From contig NC_134878.1 of assembly GCF_041734735.1 (NCBI RefSeq), positions 39,600,482-39,664,481 on the forward strand: 64,000 nucleotides of DNA, in the 5' to 3' direction. Position 1 is the first letter of the stretch. The number at the start of each line of letters is the position of its first letter. Source of the DNA: Babylonia areolata. Taxonomy: Eukaryota > Mollusca > Gastropoda > Neogastropoda > Buccinidae. Under the pieces are notes generated by a model. The model saw nothing but the letters and a program-made list of their open reading frames with translations. It was not told the origin of the DNA and searched no databases. Below are positions 22,063-34,880 of the stretch, in pieces. The translations under genes were made by a program, and so were the position numbers.

Positions 22063-22071
22063 ACTTTGTGT

Positions 22072-22102
<31 letters not shown>

Positions 22103-24779
22103 GTAAGTATGCCCACTATCTAGGATTTAGAACATGATTTCTTGAGCCAACACTTAAAAAATAAAGCCCAACAGCAACACACAAAAGCCACATCAAACAA
22201 CTGATAATAATAACTTCAGTTTCACTGACAAATATATGCACTCTTAGTTTCTCTTTTGATGAATACTGGGGATAAAATGATTTTAAAATGTTTCAGCTAC
22301 TGCTCCTTTTTGGCCAAACAGTGGCGGTGATGCCATCAACAGCCACACCACACACACAAGGACTGCTTTTTTCCACAGTTGGTCCATCCCCAGGCAGCGG
22401 GTGATCAGTGGCTCACTTTCTTCTCACACAAAAAGAACAAGAGAGGCAATGCCTTCAAGACTCACTTGTGATATGCACTTGATCCAACAAAGGAATTGAG
22501 AAAAAAGAAAAAGAAAAAAGAAAAAAAAAAAGATAATCTGGCAAAAAGACATGCACGAACGCACGCACGCATGCACGCACGCACGCACGCACTCTCTCTC
22601 TCTCTCTCTCTCTCTTTCATCTAGATCTATATGTGTGTTTGATACAAGTGAAATGCCGGGAATGTGGACTGCTTCAGATGGAATTTTATCTTTCAAACAT
22701 GCAACTTTCAGTTCTCCGAATACACATTTCTGACGAAAAGCAGAAAATATTATTTGGATTGATGATATATGTGTTGATAGGCCCACTGGCAACACTAAAC
22801 AAGAGCTTGCTTATTGAAGTTATTCACCCACACTTCAGTCACTGGATGACTAAAGTTAAACATCGAGGATTTTACTGACCTGAATAAGACAGATGCTTCG
22901 TCAAACTAACTGCCGCAGCTACACCTTGCCTCGAAAGCCCACAGTACTTGCTAACTATTTCTACCATCTCATCAGAGTAAATAAACAGCATAGTTGTTAC
23001 ACACTTGTTCTTTCAAAAAAACGGGTTCTTTGAAAAAAAACAAGGGGAATCCCCAAGGGCCAAACCAAAAGTATTGGATATTCTGCATTTCTTGAACTGC
23101 TCCATTTCATTTTACATGGGTTACCATGTGATGACATGGCATGACCACTTGCATGTTGATAACACCAATCTGCCGCCCTTTGTGTTAATGGACTATACTG
23201 TGACAGCTAATTTTAGACAGGCTGTGAGCTGCCAAAACACCCATAGGTACCTCAAAACATCGCTGTCTGCTAGAAGTTGCTAAGCATATTTGTACAAGGC
23301 CTCCGAAAGATATGAAAAACAGAAATACTAAAGGTTATATCACTGTTAAAAAAACTTAATACATCTTTCATGGCTGAGTATTGCATGTTTTACAGGCTTC
23401 CACAGACTACAATAAATAGACGCACAGTTGGAAGTTGACCCTCTGCGTATGCGCAGTGCAATGTGATGAAACTGACAAATTGTGAAATTGTGCTTGGAAA
23501 ATTGATTTTGTTTATTTGTGTGCTTGTTGCGGACATTTATGCAGTAGGTTTTTTTTAGGTCTGTGCACAAATCTCTCTGAATAAAAAAAAGAAAGAAAGA
23601 AAAAAGCTGCCTTCTTCGCTTCCTGTCAGTCATATGCAGTCACATTCTTGATTGAATGCTGCACATTCTTGCACTCGTATTCCAAGATGTCCGCAACTGG
23701 GGTCTGTTGATTACAATTTATGTTATGTTTATTCTAGGTAGTAGCATTAATTTTGTAAGATATTCATATGCAGTAAACACATCAATGTAGTTAGCATCAT
23801 TCTCAAATATAGATAGTGTAAGACCTTCCCACTGAGTATAAAACACAAAAGCCTTTGTATGCCCAGAGTCATGTTTTAATTTTGTAATGTTTTAGTTGAG
23901 CGAGATCTGTTATTAGATAATTATCTCCCTTACGAATAATCCGTTTTCAGCCAGTAAGTATAATGTCCCATGAACAAGCACATTGAGAGATGAGTGTGTT
24001 AATGTAACTTCCATGCTGTTCCATTTTCAGCAACAGAAACAGTAATTAACTGCTATTGCTCATTGTGTCAGTATGTCACAAAAAATACTAAGTTTTGTGC
24101 ATAAAAAGGAAAATGTAACAGTAATTTTTGTGTGAAAATATTTAAATCTGTTTTGTGCCCTTCCCAGAGGTGCAATATCATTATGATTAGAATTTATGGA
24201 AAGAACTGATCATTTGTTATTTTTGTGCCAGATTTGGTATCAACTAATTAATTATTTCCAGAGAAAATACAATGTTAAAGTTTTACCATGGACACACAGA
24301 CATACATACAGACAGGCACACACACACACACACACAAACACAGACAACCGAATGCTGGGTTATTACATAGACTCACATTGTTTATGCAAGTGAGTCAAAA
24401 TGACTGTCAGCATATCTAAGCAATGATGATGGTGTAATGAAAGAATGGATTATGTCTGAATTAAAAACAAAAAAACAAAACCACATTCATTAGGAATTCT
24501 ATGTACCCCTGAACATGAAATTACAGCAAGAAATGCAGGCTCTGAAAAAAATCCTAGTTTACATGAGCTCTGAAACATGACAATCTGAAATCAGTAAAAC
24601 TGTTAAAAAACAGAGGTATATCAGATGATATCAGATGTGTGTGAAAAGAAATCGTCCAATCCCCATCCTCATGTTTATCTAACTTTGTGGAATACATCTT
24701 ACAGCATACTGTATATTGATAATCTGCTGGAGCAGAAATCAGTCTGATCTCATTTTAACAATTTGTAACATTTTTTATC
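22063..24779. other. AT-rich sequence with short repeats
   Basis: Contains a (GT)/(G) tract (22070-22102), a dispersed 34-base motif at 22442-22475 (see separate entry), (GCAC)n/(CT)n at 22557-22614 and (AC)n at 24318-24334. Open frames at 22633-22878 and 23005-23283 match nothing I know and are not splice-bounded. No gene is called. Confidence 0.4.
22442..22475 (+). repeat. Dispersed 'ggccttcaagactcacttgtgata' motif, copy 1
   Basis: 'gaggcaatgccttcaagact' plus 'cacttgtgata'. The same motif occurs at 50867-50898 (minus) and 63853-63887 (plus), the last inside a foldback loop. It is probably part of a repeat family. Confidence 0.6.
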
Positions 24780-24789
24780 AAAATATTTC

Positions 24790-24794
24790 ATATA

Positions 24795-24872
<78 letters not shown>
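24790..24872. repeat. (TA)n microsatellite
   Basis: About 80 bases of TA, adjoining the 3' end of the 5S-headed SINE on the minus strand and probably seeded by its tail. Confidence 0.95.
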
Positions 24873-24875
<3 letters not shown>

Positions 24876-25354
24876 GTCAGTTGTGTCCGACTATGACCAT
24901 CAGAACAGCAGAGGAGGCAACTGCTGTTCCGACTATTTGGGCTGGAATTTGATTATAGTGGAGAGTGTCTTGTCCAAGTACATCCCCACTCTCTCGGCCA
25001 AGAGGGTTTTAGGACAGTTGGCGTTGGGATGGTTCCCAAAGGCCAACTAGCCCACACGGCTGCAGCACTGAGAGCCAGTGCAATTTTGCCTGCTAGTTTG
25101 AGAGTCATAGTCCTTCACTAAAGACCAAGCTGTAAATGGTTTCCCATTGACTGGAGAAACCATTGATAATACAGCTGTCACTTTGCTGTTGGCTCAAATG
25201 TAAACTTATGTCAATCTGTGATGTAAGCCAACATTTTAAGCCAACAGCACCCAATGTTCCCAGGTGGTCACCCATCCAGGTACTAACCGGGCCCGATGCT
25301 GCTTAATTTCGGTGATCAGACGAGAACCGGTGTTTTCACTGTGGTGTGGCTGTT
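24870..25354 (-). mobile_element. 5S rRNA-headed SINE
   Basis: Read on the minus strand, 25354-25238 matches 5S rRNA almost end to end: 'acaccggttctcgtctgatc', 'accgaaattaagcagc', 'atcgggcccggttagtacc', 'tggatgggtgaccacctggg' and 'gtgctgttggctt'. The internal control regions are therefore largely intact. A non-5S body follows ('ggcaaaattgcactggctctc', 'ccttgg-gaaccatcccaac') and the unit ends 'gtcggacacaactgactatta' next to (TA)n. This layout is that of a SINE3-type retroposon, not a ribosomal gene. The tail could seed reverse transcription by a partner LINE (inference). Confidence 0.85.
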
Positions 25355-25479
25355 AATGTGTGGTTATGTATGTATTTATATATGTATGTATGAAGTATTT
25401 TCAGTTTTTCTGAAAATATTTCATACATACATATATACGTACATACATAACCACACACCAACACACACTCAGTGACTTA

Positions 25480-25561
25480 CACCTGTGTGCACATCATACA
25501 CACACACACCACACACTGTGACACACACATACACACACTGTGACACACAGACTGACACACA

Positions 25562-25635
<74 letters not shown>

Positions 25636-25640
25636 TCTGC
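25480..25640. repeat. (AC)n and (CT)n microsatellites
   Basis: AC-rich sequence, a pure CT run near 25564-25604, then AC repeats. A second AC run is at 25761-25817. ORFs here are repeat artefacts. Confidence 0.9.
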
Positions 25641-25757
25641 AAGCACTTATACAGCTGTTACCTATGCATGCACAGTGCACCCCACCAGTACCATACACAC
25701 ATTTTAGTAGTGCACATTATGTACTGACAGTGACACATGCACATAATAAATATACAT

Positions 25758-25820
<63 letters not shown>

Positions 25821-25887
25821 AATAAATCTAATGTCACAAACAAAAGTTAATTGAAACTACCAATTTCCTTACCACATATGGTAAAAA

Positions 25888-27425
25888 AACACTTCAAAAC
25901 CTGAAAACAAATATGGCACCCAGACCCAACGGAATCCACTCCATGGTGCTGACCATGGCTGCAGACTCATTAGCACGTCCAATAGCTCATCTGTTCTGCC
26001 TCACTCTGGGCCTTGGGGAAATACCAACTGATTGGAAAGAAGCCATAGTCACCCCAATTTACAAGAGGAAAGGAAGCCGACAGCAACCGGGAAACTATCG
26101 CCCTGTCAGCCTACCTGCATCCTGTGCAAGGCAATGGAAACACTTCTGAGAAAACAAATAATGAATCACCTACAATGCAATGAGTTACTATGTGAGGAGT
26201 AACATGGGTTCGTCCAGGGGAAATCATGTGTGACAAATCTGCAGGAAGCTCTCGACGACTGGACCAGACTCATCGACCCCGGCAGCAACATTGACGTTGT
26301 GTATATGGACTTTAAAAAAGCCTTCGACACTGTACCACACCGTCGTCTGCTGAGCAAAGTAGAAGCCCATGGAATAAAAGGCCCAATACTCAGCTGGATA
26401 GCAGCCTTCCTTGGTGATTGAAAGCAACGAGTTAGAATCAACGGAACTTTCTCTGAAGAGGCTGCAGTCACAAGCGGTATCCCACAAGGTAGTGTGTTAG
26501 GACCAGTCCTGTTTGTCATCTACATCAATGACCTGCTGAAACATGTAAAAAAACACTGTCAAACTATTTGCAGATGACACAAAGTTGCATACTGCAAGCG
26601 ATGACCAAGAATCAACAGCATCATTCCAGCAGGACCTAGACAGTCTCCAGAAATGGTCGGATGATCGGCTTCTGAGATTCCACCCACAGAAATGCAAAGT
26701 GATGAAACTGAGCACACGGAAATCAGAAGCAACGTAACATATGAAGCACGCAGATGCTGAAACCGGAACCAGCAGAGAAATAACCCTGGCAGAAAGTGTG
26801 GTGGAAGTGGATCAGGGCACTCATGTCGACAGTGACCTCAAATCTAAGCAACACATTGACAGCGTCACATCAAGAGCAAACAGCGTAATAGGCGTCATCC
26901 GCAGAACCTTCGAGTTCTTAGACAGCAAGCTCTTCATCCAGCAATACAAGGCACTAGCAAGAACCTATCCTCGAGTATGGACAAACTGTGTGGCAACCCC
27001 GACATAAGACATTATGCAAACAACCAGAGGATGTGCAGCGCCGAGCCACAAAGTTGATCTCCTCAATCAGTGAACTGCCATACCCAGCAAGACTGGAGTG
27101 ACTTGGCCTGCCTAGCTTGGAACACAGACGTCTAAGAGGGGATATGATCGACACCTTCAAATATGTCCACAGAATCTACAAGACCGAAAAACTAAAGCTT
27201 GAAACTACCAAGGATGCAGGCACCAGAGGAAATGCAATGAAACTGTTCCCGCACCATACCCACTGTGATACCAGGAAACACTTCTTCAGCGAAAGAATCA
27301 CCAAAACGTGGAACAGCCTCCCAGACAAAGTGGTTCTGGCACTTTCTGTAAATGCCTTCAAGAGTAGGTTGGATGCTTGCTGGAAGAAGAAACCCGACCA
27401 GTACAATCTGCCTTGCCAATAAGCC
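25888..27425 (+). mobile_element. LINE reverse transcriptase remnant (CR1/Jockey group)
   Basis: 5'-truncated. RT motifs in order: 'GIHSMVLTMAADSLARPI', 'WKEAIVTPIYKRKGSRQQPG', 'NYRPVSL', 'GKSCVTNLQEALDDWTRLI', 'VYMDFKKAFDTVPHRRLL' (motif A), '[20 protein letters not shown]', then a frameshifted motif C region. The C-terminus is intact: 'EHRRLRGDMIDTFKYVHRIY', 'RKHFFSERITKTWNSLPD' and 'SVNAFKSRLDACW'. A stop after 'AAFLGD' and several frameshifts break it. The C-terminal wording is common in CR1-like elements; the exact clade was not assigned. Confidence 0.8.
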
Positions 27426-28364
27426 ACGCATGCAAAGTTTTTAGTATACTAGCCGTATAACCCACATGGATTGATGAACAGGACTTCCTACAAGACCTCA
27501 AACATCGTATAGTTCAAGTTATAATTTCAAACTCCCCTATACTGGATTGAGGATTGGGGTCATCAGCCAGGTTACTGATCATGTATCCAACTGTTGCCAA
27601 GAAGATACAGTCCAGTGGAGGCTGATTTCCCTCAAAAGCTGTAAACAGTGGGCTCAACCTCAATACCCTGACATGGACAGATCTAGCTCATCTTGTCACA
27701 ATGCTGATGAATCTCATGTGTGCATCACAGGCAACTTGGCAAACAGTAAAATTTCAGTAATTTAATTTTTGTAGTGTAATTCACACAAATTCATGCTTTT
27801 ATAAGTTTTGTAATATCAACAATGGACAATGTGGAATCAGAAACATTCAAATCAATGGAATATAATTTGCTAACAGATAGGTAAAAACAAAAACTGTCGT
27901 TTTAGATAATTTCATAAACCATCAACATGAAATTGTTTCTTTGGAAAACACACTAAATTCTTTGTCAGATTATTGTGAAAATGGGCTTACAAAAATAAAA
28001 GACACAGGAGTGTTTGGGTGTGAAGTGGGCCATCATATGATTTATTATTGCATGTAGTGGTGGTGGTGGTGTGTGTGTGTGTGTTTAAGAGCACTGATAG
28101 GAGTGGGGAGGGGTTGATAAGATGGATAGAGTTGAATGTGTGTCAACAGTATTTCTAAAATGCCTGGAACAAATTGGCTGTATTATCAGTTTTTCATTAT
28201 TATGATTATGCACATATCAAACCCAGAACGTGAACACACTCAAACTGCCCTTCAGTGTCCTGCATTTTAATTGAAATGACACCATACTACATTACGTGTC
28301 ACAACCAGTTTGGCACGTTCACCACAGCATGTGCCAGTGTTAATGATTATTGACTGTAGTCAGT

Positions 28365-28405
<41 letters not shown>

Positions 28406-28726
28406 TACAGTGGTTTTGACTAACTGAATATTGACATACCTGCACATTGTGAGAATGATGTTTTCAGTTAACAAAATCATTTTCAAATTCACATGATGTA
28501 TGCCTGCATGGATGTGGATGCGTGTTCCACCCTCTGTCATTTGGAAAGCCTCTCATTGCAAATAACTTGTTTTTGTTGACCTCGCCGGCTCCCTCTTGTC
28601 CGCGTATCCATTTCCCCATACAAGGATAGAAAGCGTTGGTCACTCACGTAATTGTGCGAAATGCTGTCACTTGATCCACACTGATCAAATCTGCCGCAGC
28701 ATTTTGAAACGTTGCTGTAGCATAAA
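27426..28726. other. Region upstream of MCPH1, mostly unassigned
   Basis: Contains (GT)n at 28073-28086 and (CA)n at 28366-28400. The last 170 bases before 28727 are less AT-rich with several CpGs ('cctcgccggctccctcttgtccgcg') and could include the MCPH1 promoter and 5' UTR (inference). Confidence 0.35.
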
Positions 28727-28739
28727 ATGGAAGTGTCAG
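28727..28739 (+). CDS. MCPH1: MCPH1 candidate first coding exon (MEVS-G)
   Basis: ATG at 28727 gives M-E-V-S plus one base. Joining through a GC donor (CAG|GCAAAT, otherwise near consensus) to the acceptor before 29292 yields MEVSGVVAYVEVR..., in frame and of a length like vertebrate MCPH1, where a short first exon precedes VVAYVEV. Without that splice the frame stops at 28751. GC-AG introns are uncommon, so this is tentative; another upstream first exon is possible. Confidence 0.35.
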
Positions 28740-29291
28740 GCAAATTTGCATAACGGGGGTGAGCGATTCTCTTGGTCCTTCCTACTTCGATGTTAACTCC
28801 TGTTTTTTCGTGTTAACCAAAAAATATGTGCCCTGGAAATCGAAAATTCATGTAGATTTGTGAGTCGTTGAACATTTTTATTGGGTGTGTATGGTCCATT
28901 GGTACGCATTCTCTTTGGATTGCGTGCATGTTTTGTTGCTTCAACATGAACACGCCATCTTGTTTGGTGGCCGGATAGTTGGCTACTAAAGGATTTCCAC
29001 CACCTCCAAGGGAGTCAACTTAGATCAAAACAACTGGAAGTAAGGTTTCATGCATTCGTTAATTTGAGATTTAGTTGCTAACTTTAGTGTAGTTGGCAAC
29101 TGAGCATTTAGTAAGGTTTCATGCGTAATACCCCTGATAACTGCATCATTTATGTGGAAGTATGTTAAACATCTGAAAGTGCAGGAGTTATAAAGCTTCT
29201 ATTATATAATTACTTTATTAGGAATATTACAATTTTTGCATCTTTGTTTCTGTATCTCACTCGTTGATTTTACTGTGTTGTTCATGTACAG

Positions 29292-29496
29292 GTGTAGTGG
29301 CATATGTTGAAGTAAGGACGGCAAATGACAACCGAAGTGCAGCAGTGAAATGGGTATTGGAGAGAATGGGAGCAAAAGTGGAGGAGAAATTCTCAGATGA
29401 TGTGACGCATGTCATCTTCAAAGAGGGGAAGAAACGTACACTGGATAAAGCACAGAAATTGGGAGTTCACCTTGTGTCTGTGCTCTGGGTTGACAG
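29292..29496 (+). CDS. MCPH1: MCPH1 exon encoding the N-terminal BRCT domain
   Basis: The acceptor 'ttcatgtacag' and donor 'GACAG|gtgaga' bound 205 bases (phase 1 in, 2 out). The peptide runs from VVAYVEVRTANDNRSAAVKW through 'MGAKVEEKFSDDVTHVIFK' to 'DKAQKLGVHLVSVLWVD'. This matches the BRCT1 of human microcephalin, which has VVAYVEV, MGAKVSKTFNKQVTHVIFK and DKAQKRGVKLVSVLWVE at the same spacing (recalled, not searched). It includes the conserved GA turn, the TH-V-IF strand and the Trp of the last helix. In the family this domain is needed for condensin II regulation and centrosome targeting. No stops or odd residues were seen; this is the firmest host coding call in the window. Confidence 0.95.
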
Positions 29497-29800
29497 GTGA
29501 GACTGAGAGATCTTTAGAATTTAAAAAAAGAAAAAGAAAAAAAAGTATTGTTAAGTTAACCAGGGAATTTTCAATGTTTTGGAGGACTTCCACAAATCGT
29601 GTGCATATCCTCATCACACTATTCTTTATTTTTATCCACTTCATGGCCACAATCAACAAGATGATTACTCTGTCATAAGCATGCTAATAATACCTTTAAC
29701 CTTTGACCCAGGGTGACCCAACGCAGAACTGGTCCACAAAATATATATTACAGGGATGTGAGAGCTACACGGAAACATGTAAATGATCTTTTTCAGCTCA

Positions 29801-29834
<34 letters not shown>

Positions 29835-32151
29835 AGAGAGAGGCGTCTGTCACTGGGCGTCACTACCACAGAAAAGTCCCAGAGGTCGTTTGTGAGATCT
29901 GTGCATATCCGGAGAGAAAAGTGAGGTGTGGGGGTGGGGCTTGGGGGGTGAAACATAGGTATGATGTTGCTAACAATGGCTGTTGCGGGGCTACTGCTGA
30001 TGTATTTGATGACCAAAAATGAAAAGAAAGGTTCGTTTCTGTGCTGATGGAACTGATTCTTGTGCCATATGGAGAGGGTGGATGGGTAAGGGGGCAGCTC
30101 TGTTGTGAACATCAGCTGCTTGAAGTGTCCATTGTTTACATTTTGTTTCATAATTTAGAAAGTTTTGTTAGACTGGGACATTTGGCAAGACTGTTTTTAA
30201 GGTAGCTGTGATTTGCCTTGTGAAGTAAGCTCCTGTTGAATTGTGTTGCATTTTGGATGTTTGATGTGCAAACTTTTGCACAAAGAATTTAGACACGTGA
30301 CCATTAAACTTTCTGTAGACCCCTGAATTGCTTATGTGCTTTGCTCATTGTGGTTCTGTGTCCTCCTATGTTGCAAGTGTTATGTGATCCTAGATTTTGA
30401 TATCTTAAATGATTTAAGAGGGGGAGAAGAGGTGGATTTAGAATTGTAATGAAGCAAAGAGGACCTAGATTTGCCAGTGTCTAGTATTGTTTTAGGAAAT
30501 GCAGTCAGTTTGCAACAAAACTGATGAACTTGAGACCTATATTCGGTTTTTGACTGAGTAATGTGAGGCTAGTTTGATTTGTCTTAGCAAGATGTGGTAA
30601 AGTAGACAGACACTGACATCCCCCGCCCCTAACTTGCCTGTTTTTCTGTGGTCAAGAGAGCAGCAACCAACAAATCCAAGGATGGCTGTGAACAAACGAT
30701 GGTGTACCAATGTCTTAGTTACAGAAGATCACTGTTGTCAGAATATTGAACTACTATCAGTAGGTCTTCAGCCCTTTTATTTACAAAGAGAATTCCAGTG
30801 AGTGTCTGTGACAGTTGTTTACATTCACCCGAGGGCTGATGTCAGTATTGCCACGGACAAAATCTGCCAAGTTGTGCAGACACAAGAAACCAGCTGTTCT
30901 GACTCTGCATCTTAATCAGTGCCGGCTAAACAAAGTTCTGTCCAACCACAGGCAGCATGTGACATGCAAGACATGCAGGGAGAATATACTGTATCTCTGC
31001 TATGGGAACATCACTGAGGCAAACAAGAGCAGAACTTTTCCATCTCTGAGTAAGTCTGAGTAGTAAACTTGTCAAAGCATACCAAATTTCCTGGACTTTT
31101 GGATAGCTTCTTAATATTTGCACATTATTTTTGGTACAAAAGAAACAGGGAATCTGAGATTTCATGAAGAAATAAAAACCTCGGTAGGAATGAGTCTGTG
31201 CAAGACTCTCAGCTGGACCATCAAAGATGACTATCCACAGTAGATTAAAATGGCATAAGAAATATCTTGCCCAAATTAAGGGAGTGTTAGAATACAGTAA
31301 TTTCCACATTCTTACACATGGAGGCTGAGTTTCATTGTTTGTTAGAGCAAAGTACACAATATGTGTGCCTCCACATTTGAGTAATATCCACACTGTTGAA
31401 AATTCATCTTTGCCAGTATTAGTGTGTTTGAATTCCTGCCCAGATTTTTGCTTTTACCATTTGATAATATACACTTAAAAAGGTGTTGGTCTTCCAGAAA
31501 ACTTAAGTTGAAAGTGTTCAAAACAAAATAAATTCCCATAATGTCTGTCAGTTGATCTGATTTCATCTTGTTCAGTCCACTCTTGTAAGTGTACAGTTCT
31601 TTAATACCTAATCACATTGGCATTGCAGTGTATACATTCTGCATAGAATCTCTGGTATTTTTTGTTTTACATTTGTCACACTTTTTTTTTTATTGTGTAT
31701 AAAAAACATCAAACCAAAACTTTTGATAATTCTATTCGTTAAAATATTTGCATATTCCCCTCCATACTTGTCAATTTTCTGTATATCTGGGCATGTACGA
31801 AACATCTTTTGCAGCAATGAATCAGAAGACCGAATCCTTTTTAGCTTATGATCATAGTTCATCTTCACAATATCATCTACAGTTGTGGAGAAAACAATAC
31901 CATGTACTTAAAATGTGGTTGAAATCAGTTTCTTTTGTGGTTGGTATTAGTGACAGATGATGACCACTCAACAACCATTCTTATATGTATTATTTTCTAG
32001 CAGCAGCAGATGCAATTTTATATAGTCATTGCGATTGTTTTATTTTTTTGTTGTATTTTACTGGAATTGCTTCAAATCTGAAATGGTTCATCAAGACATT
32101 TTCTTGTGTAAAATAATTTCTTCTTCTTTTTTTTTTTTTAATCATTTGCAG
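29497..32151 (+). other. MCPH1 intron 2
   Basis: Contains an A-run/GA repeat at 29802-29840 and otherwise AT-rich sequence. Open frames at 30815-31063 (plus) and 31342-31868 (minus) are not recognised and lack splice context. Confidence 0.5.
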
Positions 32152-32242
32152 CTGTAAGGAGAAGCAGCAAAGGGTATCAGAGCATGAGTTTTCTGCTAAC
32201 ACCAAACACTGTGGTACCCCTCCTCCTGGTATTCGTTGGAAG
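32152..32242 (+). CDS. MCPH1: MCPH1 exon, end of BRCT1
   Basis: Acceptor: a T-rich tract then 'atcatttgcag'. Donor: 'TGGAAG|gtattt'. The 91 bases (phase 2 in, 0 out) read S-C-KEKQQRVSEHEFSAN and then '...CGTPPPGIRWK'. The human equivalent after SVLWVE is KCRTAGAHIDESLFPA, so Cys, Glu, Phe and Ala align at the same spacing. The split Ser codon (AG|C) joins exactly to the previous exon. The C-terminal half of this exon is less conserved. The next 120 bases lead straight into an inserted LINE. Confidence 0.8.
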
Positions 32243-32293
32243 GTATTTAGCATTTCTCAGTTATTTCCTTTTAACTCTTGACAACTCCCAAAG

Positions 32294-32298
<5 letters not shown>

Positions 32299-32343
<45 letters not shown>
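32299..32343. repeat. (AT)n microsatellite at LINE 3' end
   Basis: An AT run directly beside the poly-T (poly-A of the minus-strand LINE) at 32344-32359. Confidence 0.9.
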
Positions 32344-32352
<9 letters not shown>

Positions 32353-33683
32353 TTTTTAACTTAAATTTTTTTTTGCAAAGACATGTATACAATACAGAGA
32401 ACAGTATGAAACAAACAATATAAAATGAACAGTAGCATCCACTAGAAAGAGAAAGACAACACAATAAAAAGTGATATATATATATAAATATAAACGGCAA
32501 CAACAACAACAACATCAACAAATATAGAAAAAAAAACAAAAAAAAACAAAAAACAAACAAAAAACAAACAAACAAAAAAAAACAAAAAACAACCCCAATT
32601 TGTCCAATCATTTAATCAATCAGTGTTTACACATTATTGATTGCAGTAATCACAATGATTTAAGATGACATTAATAATAGAGACCATTTGTAACATAGCA
32701 ATAGCATCAATGATGTCAACTATTGCAGTAATGGCATCAAGGATGAGGCGAAAGCGAGTGGTAGCATTATATCATAATAAGGAGCAATGAGTAAACCACT
32801 TCTACATTATTGGAAAAGAAAACTTGTAGTTAATCACTTTGTAAAGACAACAACAACAATAACATTTAAAAAAAAACACCCAAAAAACAACAAAACATAA
32901 AGACCTGCTAGTACAAAGTAAGGACTATTATACAGATTGATAACTATGGAACATGCAAAATTGGTATCAGGTAACAGTTTCCGTAATTGGAAGGTAACTG
33001 TTCCACTTTGTTCGGAAAACATGATGGTTCATTAGTATATAAGATGCATGTTCTTTGATTTTGTATCTGTTTCCAAAAAAGGTGTTCAATGGTTTCTGGA
33101 TGTGATCCACAGAAGCTGCATTTATCATTATGAGAGATATTCATCTGTTTCAGAGACCTGTTTGTTGCAATAGTCCTATGAACTATTCTTATTTGAAACC
33201 ATTTTAAGTTTACATCACTTATTTTGTGTATTTTGTGAAATGTCTGTTTCCAGTTAATGTTCAGTTGCAACAAATCGTTCCATTTGTTACAGCATTTAGG
33301 GGTCATATTGTTGTTAACTAAAGTGTCAAAATAAACTTTTGTTCCTTTTTTCACTGAATATATCATTTGTAATGATTTTCTCGTCTGCAAAGACTGTCAT
33401 TATCAATTTCAATGTTCAGGTTTTTTTTATATAATTTCTAACTGACCTTATGCAACCAATTAAAGGAAGAAAATTTGTTATATTTCCATGCTTTTGACTA
33501 AAATCTTCATAGGAAAGGAAACTACTGTCCCCATGCACTATCTAGATGAGAAATATTCCAGACCCCCTTTTCCATCCAATTTCTGTATGATAAAACCTTA
33601 CTTCCAATTTTGATATTTTGGTTCAGAAAGATTAGTTCTGCTGAAACTTCTTTGCTGTTTGATAGTGGGACCTTCTGACAAAA

Positions 33684-34880
33684 TTATTTGTAGGCTTGGA
33701 AAACATGAATCCAGAACTTATTCTTGTCATCAGGTGTTGGTGGACAGGGTCCATATCTATCAATATCTTCAATAATGGGATTGATTGCTTTTATTATTAA
33801 AGTCCATTTATGGTTTGAAAACTTTAATTTATGTATCCAGCTCAGTTTAAGACCTTTAATAAATTGCTTGATGTCAAACATTCCTAATCCTCCTATTCTT
33901 GTACTTTTAATTACTGTTTTTCTACTTATTCGATCCTGTCTTTTGTTCCAAATGAACTGAAAACATGCCTTCTGCTGCTCATCAATATATTCATCAAGTG
34001 GATTTGGTAGAAACATCCATAACTGGATTATTTTTGATAAAATTAATGACTTGAGAACAGCTATCCTTCCTAAAGGGGTAATCAATCTTTTTATCCATAT
34101 TCTAAATAACATTCTAATTTAAGATATTTTGTCTTTATAGTTTAATTCCTCACATTCTTCTAAATCAAAAGTAAACCACACTCATAAGATCTTAAATTTT
34201 GGTGGGTTCCACACCATTTTTAAATGAGGTAGACATCTAATTTGACATTGTTTTCTGCTACCCAGCCATATTGCTCAAGTTTTTACCTGCATTCATAAAT
34301 AATCCTGAAAAACTACTAAACAACTCAATTGTCCTTATAATCTCCTCAAATGATACTCTACCTCCTTTGGTCATCAATTGGGTGTCATCTGCAAACTGTG
34401 CAATTTTATGTTCTGTATTGTTAATATTAATACCTTTTATCAGTTTATTTTCTCTTATCATTAAGCCAAGGATTTCAACACATAAAAGAAATAAGTAGGG
34501 TGAAATGAGATCACCTTGACAACATCCTCTCTCTTCTGGAAACCAAGAAGACGCCGTTCCGTTTACTACTGCTGCTGATTTAATATTTTGATAAGAGGTA
34601 CTTATCCGTCTACAGAAGACTGGACCCAATCCAAATGCTTTTAACACTTTCATCATAAAGGTGAAGTCAACAGCATCAAATGCTTTTTCAAAATCTATAT
34701 AAATCAATAAACCAGGCAACTGTTTTGAATTTGAATAATGAATCAAATCATATATTAATCTAATGTTGTCACCAATCAATCTGTTAGACATAAATCCTGT
34801 TTGGTCATCACTAATTAAAGAGGAGAGCACAGACTTAACTCTATTTGTTAAGCAAGAAGATCCAATTTTATAAACAACAT
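33684..34880 (-). pseudogene. LINE I reverse transcriptase and thumb
   Basis: RT pieces: 'SLISDDQTGFMSNRLIGDNI', 'LIYIDFEKAFDAVDF' (motif A), 'CCQGDLISPYLFLLCVEILG', 'IAQFADDTQLM' (motif C), then 'RLITPLGRIAVLKSLILSKI' and 'TVIKSTRIGGLGMFDIKQFI'. The final Cys/His region continues to about 32990. The wording and the long C-terminal region are those of L1/Tx1-type ORF2. The frame is broken between 34258 and 34112 and elsewhere. Confidence 0.85.

Noticed and set aside
22633-23283. Possible host coding exons
   Set aside because: Open frames of 81 and 92 codons without recognisable similarity, good splice sites or shared phase.
25238-25354. Functional 5S rRNA gene
   Set aside because: The 5S sequence has several substitutions, lacks a T-run terminator at its 3' end and continues into a SINE body.
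25485-25727. 80-codon His/Thr/Ser-Leu ORF
   Set aside because: Microsatellite translation.
29783-30151. Lys-run ORF and its antisense Phe-run
   Set aside because: Caused by the A-run at 29802-29831.
31342-31868. LINE ORF1 on the minus strand upstream of LINE I's 3' end
   Set aside because: The wording was suggestive, but no coiled coil, RRM or zinc motif could be identified, and the position is downstream of LINE I's poly-A end.
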